64,000 nucleotides of DNA, from NCBI RefSeq assembly GCF_050947335.1, contig NW_027474121.1:1-64000 (forward strand), in the 5' to 3' direction. Positions 59,626 through 64,000 of this stretch are shown piece by piece. The DNA is from Megachile rotundata (taxonomy: Eukaryota; Arthropoda; Insecta; Hymenoptera; Megachilidae). Below the pieces are notes generated by a model. The model was given only the letters and a program-made list of their open reading frames with translations, was not told where the DNA came from and did no database searches. The translations under genes and the position numbers were made by a program. Every line of letters begins with the position of its first letter. The first letter of the stretch is position 1.

Positions 59626-61949
59626 TTATGTGTTTGATAGAACGACAATTACTATACTCATTACACTCACTATTATCAATCTAACTCATATTATTAGCCA
59701 TATTATGCTTATATGATCGATAGAACGACAATTACTATACTCGTTACTCTGATTATTATCAATCTAACTCATATTCTTAGCCATATTATGCTTATATGAT
59801 CGATAGAACGATAATTACTATACTTATTACTCTTATTATTATCAATCTAACTCATATTATTAACCATATTATGCTAATATGATCGATAGAACGACAATTA
59901 CTATACTTATTACACTCACTATCATCAATCTAACTCATATTATTAAGCATATTATGCTTATATGATCGATAGAACTACAATTACTATACTTATAACTCTT
60001 ATTATTATCAATCTAACTCATATTATTACCCATATTATGCCTATATGATCGATAGAACGACAATAACTATACTCATTACTCTTATTATTATCAATCTAAC
60101 TCATATCATTAGCCATATTATGCTTATATGATCGATAGAACTATAATTACTATACTTATTACAATTATTATTATCAATCTAATTCATATTATTAACCATA
60201 TTATGCAGATATGATCGATAGAACTACAATTACTATACTCATTACTCTTATTATTATCAATCTAACTCATATTATTAGCCATATTATGCTTATATGATCG
60301 ACAGAACGACAATTACTGTACTTATTACACTCACTGTTATCAATCTAACTCATATTATTAACCATATTATGCAAATATAATCGATAGAACGACAATTACT
60401 ATACTTATTACTCTTATTATTATCAATCTAACTCATATTATTAGCCATATTATGCTTATATGATCGATAGAACTACAATTTCTATACTTATTACTCTTAT
60501 TATTATCAATTTAACTCATATTATTAGCCATATTATGCTTATATGATCGATAGAACGACAATTACTATACTCATTACTCTTATTATTATCAATCTAACTC
60601 ATATTATTAGCCATATTATGCTTATATCATCGATAGAACCACAATTACTGTACTTATTATTCTTATTTTTATCAACCTAACTCATATTATGAGCTATATT
60701 ATGCTTAAATGATCGATAGATCGACAATTACTATACTTATTACTCTTATTATTATCAATCTAACTCATATTAATAGCCATATTATGCTTATACGATCGAT
60801 ACAACGACAATTACTATACTCATTACTCTTATTATTATCAATCTAACTCATATTATTAACCATATTATGCTTATATGAGCAATAGAACTACAATTACTAT
60901 ACATATTACTCTTATTATTATCAATTTAACTCATATTATTAACCATATTATGCTTATATGAGCAATAGAACTACAATTACTATACTTATTACTCTTATTA
61001 TTATCAATTTAACTCATATTATTAGCCATATTATGCTAAAATGACCGATAGAACGACAATTACTATACTTATTACACTCACTATAATCAATCTAACTCAT
61101 ATTATTAACCATATTATGCAGATATGATCGATAGGACGACAATTACTACACTTATTACACTTATTATCATCAATCTAACTCATATTATTAACCATATTAT
61201 GCTTATATGATCGATAGAACTACAATTACTATACTTATTACACTCACTGCAATCAACCTAACTCATATTATTAACCATATTATGCAGATATGATCGATAG
61301 GACGACAATTACTGTACTTATTACACTCACTACAATCAATCTAACTCATATTATTAACCATATTATGCATATATGATCGATAGGACGACAAATACTAAAC
61401 TTATTACTCTTATTATTATCAATCCAACTCGCATTCTTAGCCATATTATGCTTATATGATCGATAGAACGACAATTACTATACTTATTACTCTTATTATT
61501 ATCAATCTAACTCATATTATTAACCATACTATGCTAATATGATCGATAGAACGACAATTACTATACTTATTACACTCACTGTCATCAATCTAACTCATAT
61601 TATTAGCCATATTATGCTTATATGATCGATAGAACTACAATTGCTATACGTTTTACTCTTATTATTATCAATCTAACTCATATTATTAGCCATATTATGC
61701 TTATATGATCGATAGAACTAGAATTACTATACTTCTTACTCTTATTATTATCAATATAACTCATATTGTTAGCCATAGTATGCTTATATGATCGATAGAA
61801 CGACAATTACTATACTTATTACACTCACTATTATCAATCTAACTCATATTATTAGCCATATTATGCAGATATGATCGATAGGACGACAATTACTATACTT
61901 ATTACACTTATTATTACCAATCTAACTCATATTATTAGCCATAATATGC
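59626..61949 (-). repeat. Right HOR copy, 28 monomers
   Basis: 2324 bp, exactly 28 x 83. It equals the 34-monomer form minus one monomer near 60297, where the ATACTTGTTAC monomer is skipped, and minus five monomers near 61795. There the ATAGTATGC monomer runs straight into one with CACTCACTATTATC. Confidence 0.9.
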
Positions 61950-64000
61950 TTATGTGTTTGATAGAACGACAATTACTATACTCATTACACTCACTATTAT
62001 CAATCTAACTCATATTATTAGCCATATTATGCTTATATGATCGATAGAACGACAATTACTATACTCGTTACTCTGATTATTATCAATCTAACTCATATTC
62101 TTAGCCATATTATGCTTATATGATCGATAGAACGATAATTACTATACCTATTACTCTTATTGTTATCAATCTAACTCATATTATTAACCATATTATGCTA
62201 ATATGATCGATAGAACGACAATTACTATACTTATTACACTCACTATCATCAATCTAACTCATATTATTAAGCATATTATGCTTATATGATCGATAGAACT
62301 ACAATTACTATACTTATAACTCTTATTATTATCAATCTAACTCATATTATTACCCATATTATGCCTATATGATCGATAGAACGACAATAACTATACTCAT
62401 TACTCTTATTATTATCAATCTAACTCATATCATTAGCCATATTATGCTTATATGATCGATAGAACTATAATTACTATACTTATTACAATTATTATTATCA
62501 ATCTAATTCATATTATTAACCATATTATGCAGATATGATCGATAGAACTACAATTACTATACTCATTACTCTTATTATTATCAATCTAACTCATATTATT
62601 AGCCATATTATGCTTATATGATCGATAGAACGACAATTACTATACTTGTTACTATTATTATTATCAATCTAACTCATATTATTAGCCATATTACGCTTAT
62701 ATGATCGACAGAACGACAATTACTGTACTTATTACACTCACTGTTATCAATCTAACTCATATTATTAACCATATTATGCAAATATAATCGATAGAACGAC
62801 AATTACTATACTTATTACTCTTATTATTATCAATCTAACTCATATTATTAGCCATATTATGCTTATATGATCGATAGAACTACAATTTCTATACTTATTA
62901 CTCTTATTATTATCAATTTAACTCATATTATTAGCCATATTATGCTTATATGATCGATAGAACGACAATTACTATACTCATTACTCTTATTATTATCAAT
63001 CTAACTCATATTATTAGCCATATTATGCTTATATCATCGATAGAACCACAATTACTGTACTTATTATTCTTATTTTTATCAACCTAACTCATATTATGAG
63101 CTATATTATGCTTAAATGATCGATAGATCGACAATTACTATACTTATTACTCTTATTATTATCAATCTAACTCATATTAATAGCCATATTATGCTTATAC
63201 GATCGATACAACGACAATTACTATACTCATTACTCTTATTATTATCAATCTAACTCATATTATTAACCATATTATGCTTATATGAGCAATAGAACTACAA
63301 TTACTATACTTATTACTCTTATTATTATCAATTTAACTCATATTATTAACCATATTATGCTTATATGAGCAATAGAACTACAATTACTATACTTATTACT
63401 CTTATTATTATCAATTTAACTCATATTATTAGCCATATTATGCTAAAATGACCGATAGAACGACAATTACTATACTTATTACACTCACTATAATCAATCT
63501 AACTCATATTATTAACCATATTATGCAGATATGATCGATAGGACGACAATTACTACACTTATTACACTTATTATCATCAATCTAACTCATATTATTAACC
63601 ATATTATGCTTATATGATCGATAGAACTACAATTACTATACTTATTACACTCACTGCAATCAACCTAACTCATATTATTAACCATATTATGCAGATATGA
63701 TCGATAGGACGACAATTACTGTACTTATTACACTCACTACAATCAATCTAACTCATACTATTAACCATATTATGCATATATGATCGATAGGACGACAAAT
63801 ACTAAACTTATTACTCTTATTATTATCAATCCAACTCGCATTCTTAGCCATATTATGCTTATATGATCGATAGAACGACAATTACTATACTTATTACTCT
63901 TATTATTATCAATCTAACTCATATTATTAACCATACTATGCTAATATGATCGATAGAACGACAATTACTATACTTCTTACACTCACTATCATCAATCTAA
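61950..64000 (-). repeat. Right HOR copy, long lineage, cut by window end
   Basis: Starts at the TTATGTGTTTGATAG landmark. It has ATACCTATTAC at 62141, a doubled GAGCAATAG monomer and TACTTCTTAC at 63971. All three markers match the 57-monomer copies at 46260 and 50991, with offsets that are whole multiples of 83 (plus 3). The unit should continue past the window as another long form. Confidence 0.88.

Larger units (their letters stand above)
41868..64000 (-). repeat. Right satellite array, same 83-bp monomer inverted, about 266 copies
   Basis: The same monomer runs here as its reverse complement: units begin with CCATATTATGC and end with ATTATTAG. The array opens in mid-monomer (position 65 counting down), gives 265 whole units and closes in mid-monomer at position 14. 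The only net departure from 83-bp phase is one 86-bp unit. The TAAGAG and GTGAGTG classes of the left array are both present (as CTCTTA and CACTCAC), as are ATCTGC (as GCAGAT) and TACAGTAA (as TTACTGTA). Private variants not noticed on the left include GAACTAC at the 54-58 zone, ATTGCTATACG and GAGCAATAG. CGTACTAT, very common on the left, was not seen at the equivalent site. The array is therefore a related but distinct block, not a mirror copy. No gene, RNA or mobile element is visible. Confidence 0.98.

Noticed and set aside
1..64000. CENP-B box or telomeric repeat (TTAGGG, TTAGG, TTTAGGG tandem)
   Set aside because: I looked for the TTCG....A..CGGG core and for telomeric runs and saw neither; the monomer has no CGGG.
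1..64000. tRNA, rRNA, snRNA or other RNA genes
   Set aside because: No segment departs from the 83-bp pattern for long enough to hold one.
1..64000. Promoters or TATA boxes suggested by many TATA/TAATAT strings
   Set aside because: They occur in every monomer as part of a 24% GC repeat and carry no specific information.

Overview
This window holds no recognisable gene. It is 64 kb of uninterrupted tandem satellite DNA broken only by one run of 100 N. The unit is 83 bp long (the first copy is 1-83) and its typical copy has 20 G or C in 83 positions, about 24% GC. That, the absence of genes, and the 100-N spacer that scaffolding pipelines use for gaps of unknown size all point to a eukaryotic chromosome-scale assembly crossing centromeric, pericentromeric or other constitutive heterochromatin. 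I do not recognise the satellite family or the species.

Layout: (1) 1-41767, the left array, 503 whole monomers plus a 33-bp partial one, all in one orientation, called + here. (2) 41768-41867, the N gap. (3) 41868-64000, the right array, 265 whole monomers plus two partial ones, all in the opposite orientation. So the satellite changes strand exactly at the assembly gap. The right array is not a mirror copy of the left one: the two share the monomer and several old variants, but each has private variants and private higher-order patterns.

Monomer length is almost perfectly kept. In the left array the whole deviation from 83-bp phase is explained by 15 monomers of 82 bp, which fall into only three kinds of 1-bp deletion. 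In the right array it is explained by one 86-bp monomer. Change between copies is therefore by base substitution and by gain or loss of whole monomers.

Both arrays are higher-order repeats (HORs). Rare-variant landmarks recur in the left array at 62- and 65-monomer spacing (1.0-11.6 kb), then, after a mosaic stretch, at 68-, 66- and 54-monomer spacing (24.8-40.4 kb). In the right array a landmark recurs at exactly 33, 57, 55 (+3 bp), 24, 25 and 28 monomers. Most of these differences resolve into clean deletions or insertions of whole monomers from a 33/34-monomer parent unit, the pattern expected from unequal exchange or replication-based recombination at homologous positions. Within the 83-bp unit an older ~42+41 bp duplication can still be seen. 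The regions work together only as a structural array; there is no sign of a protein-coding or RNA-coding system.
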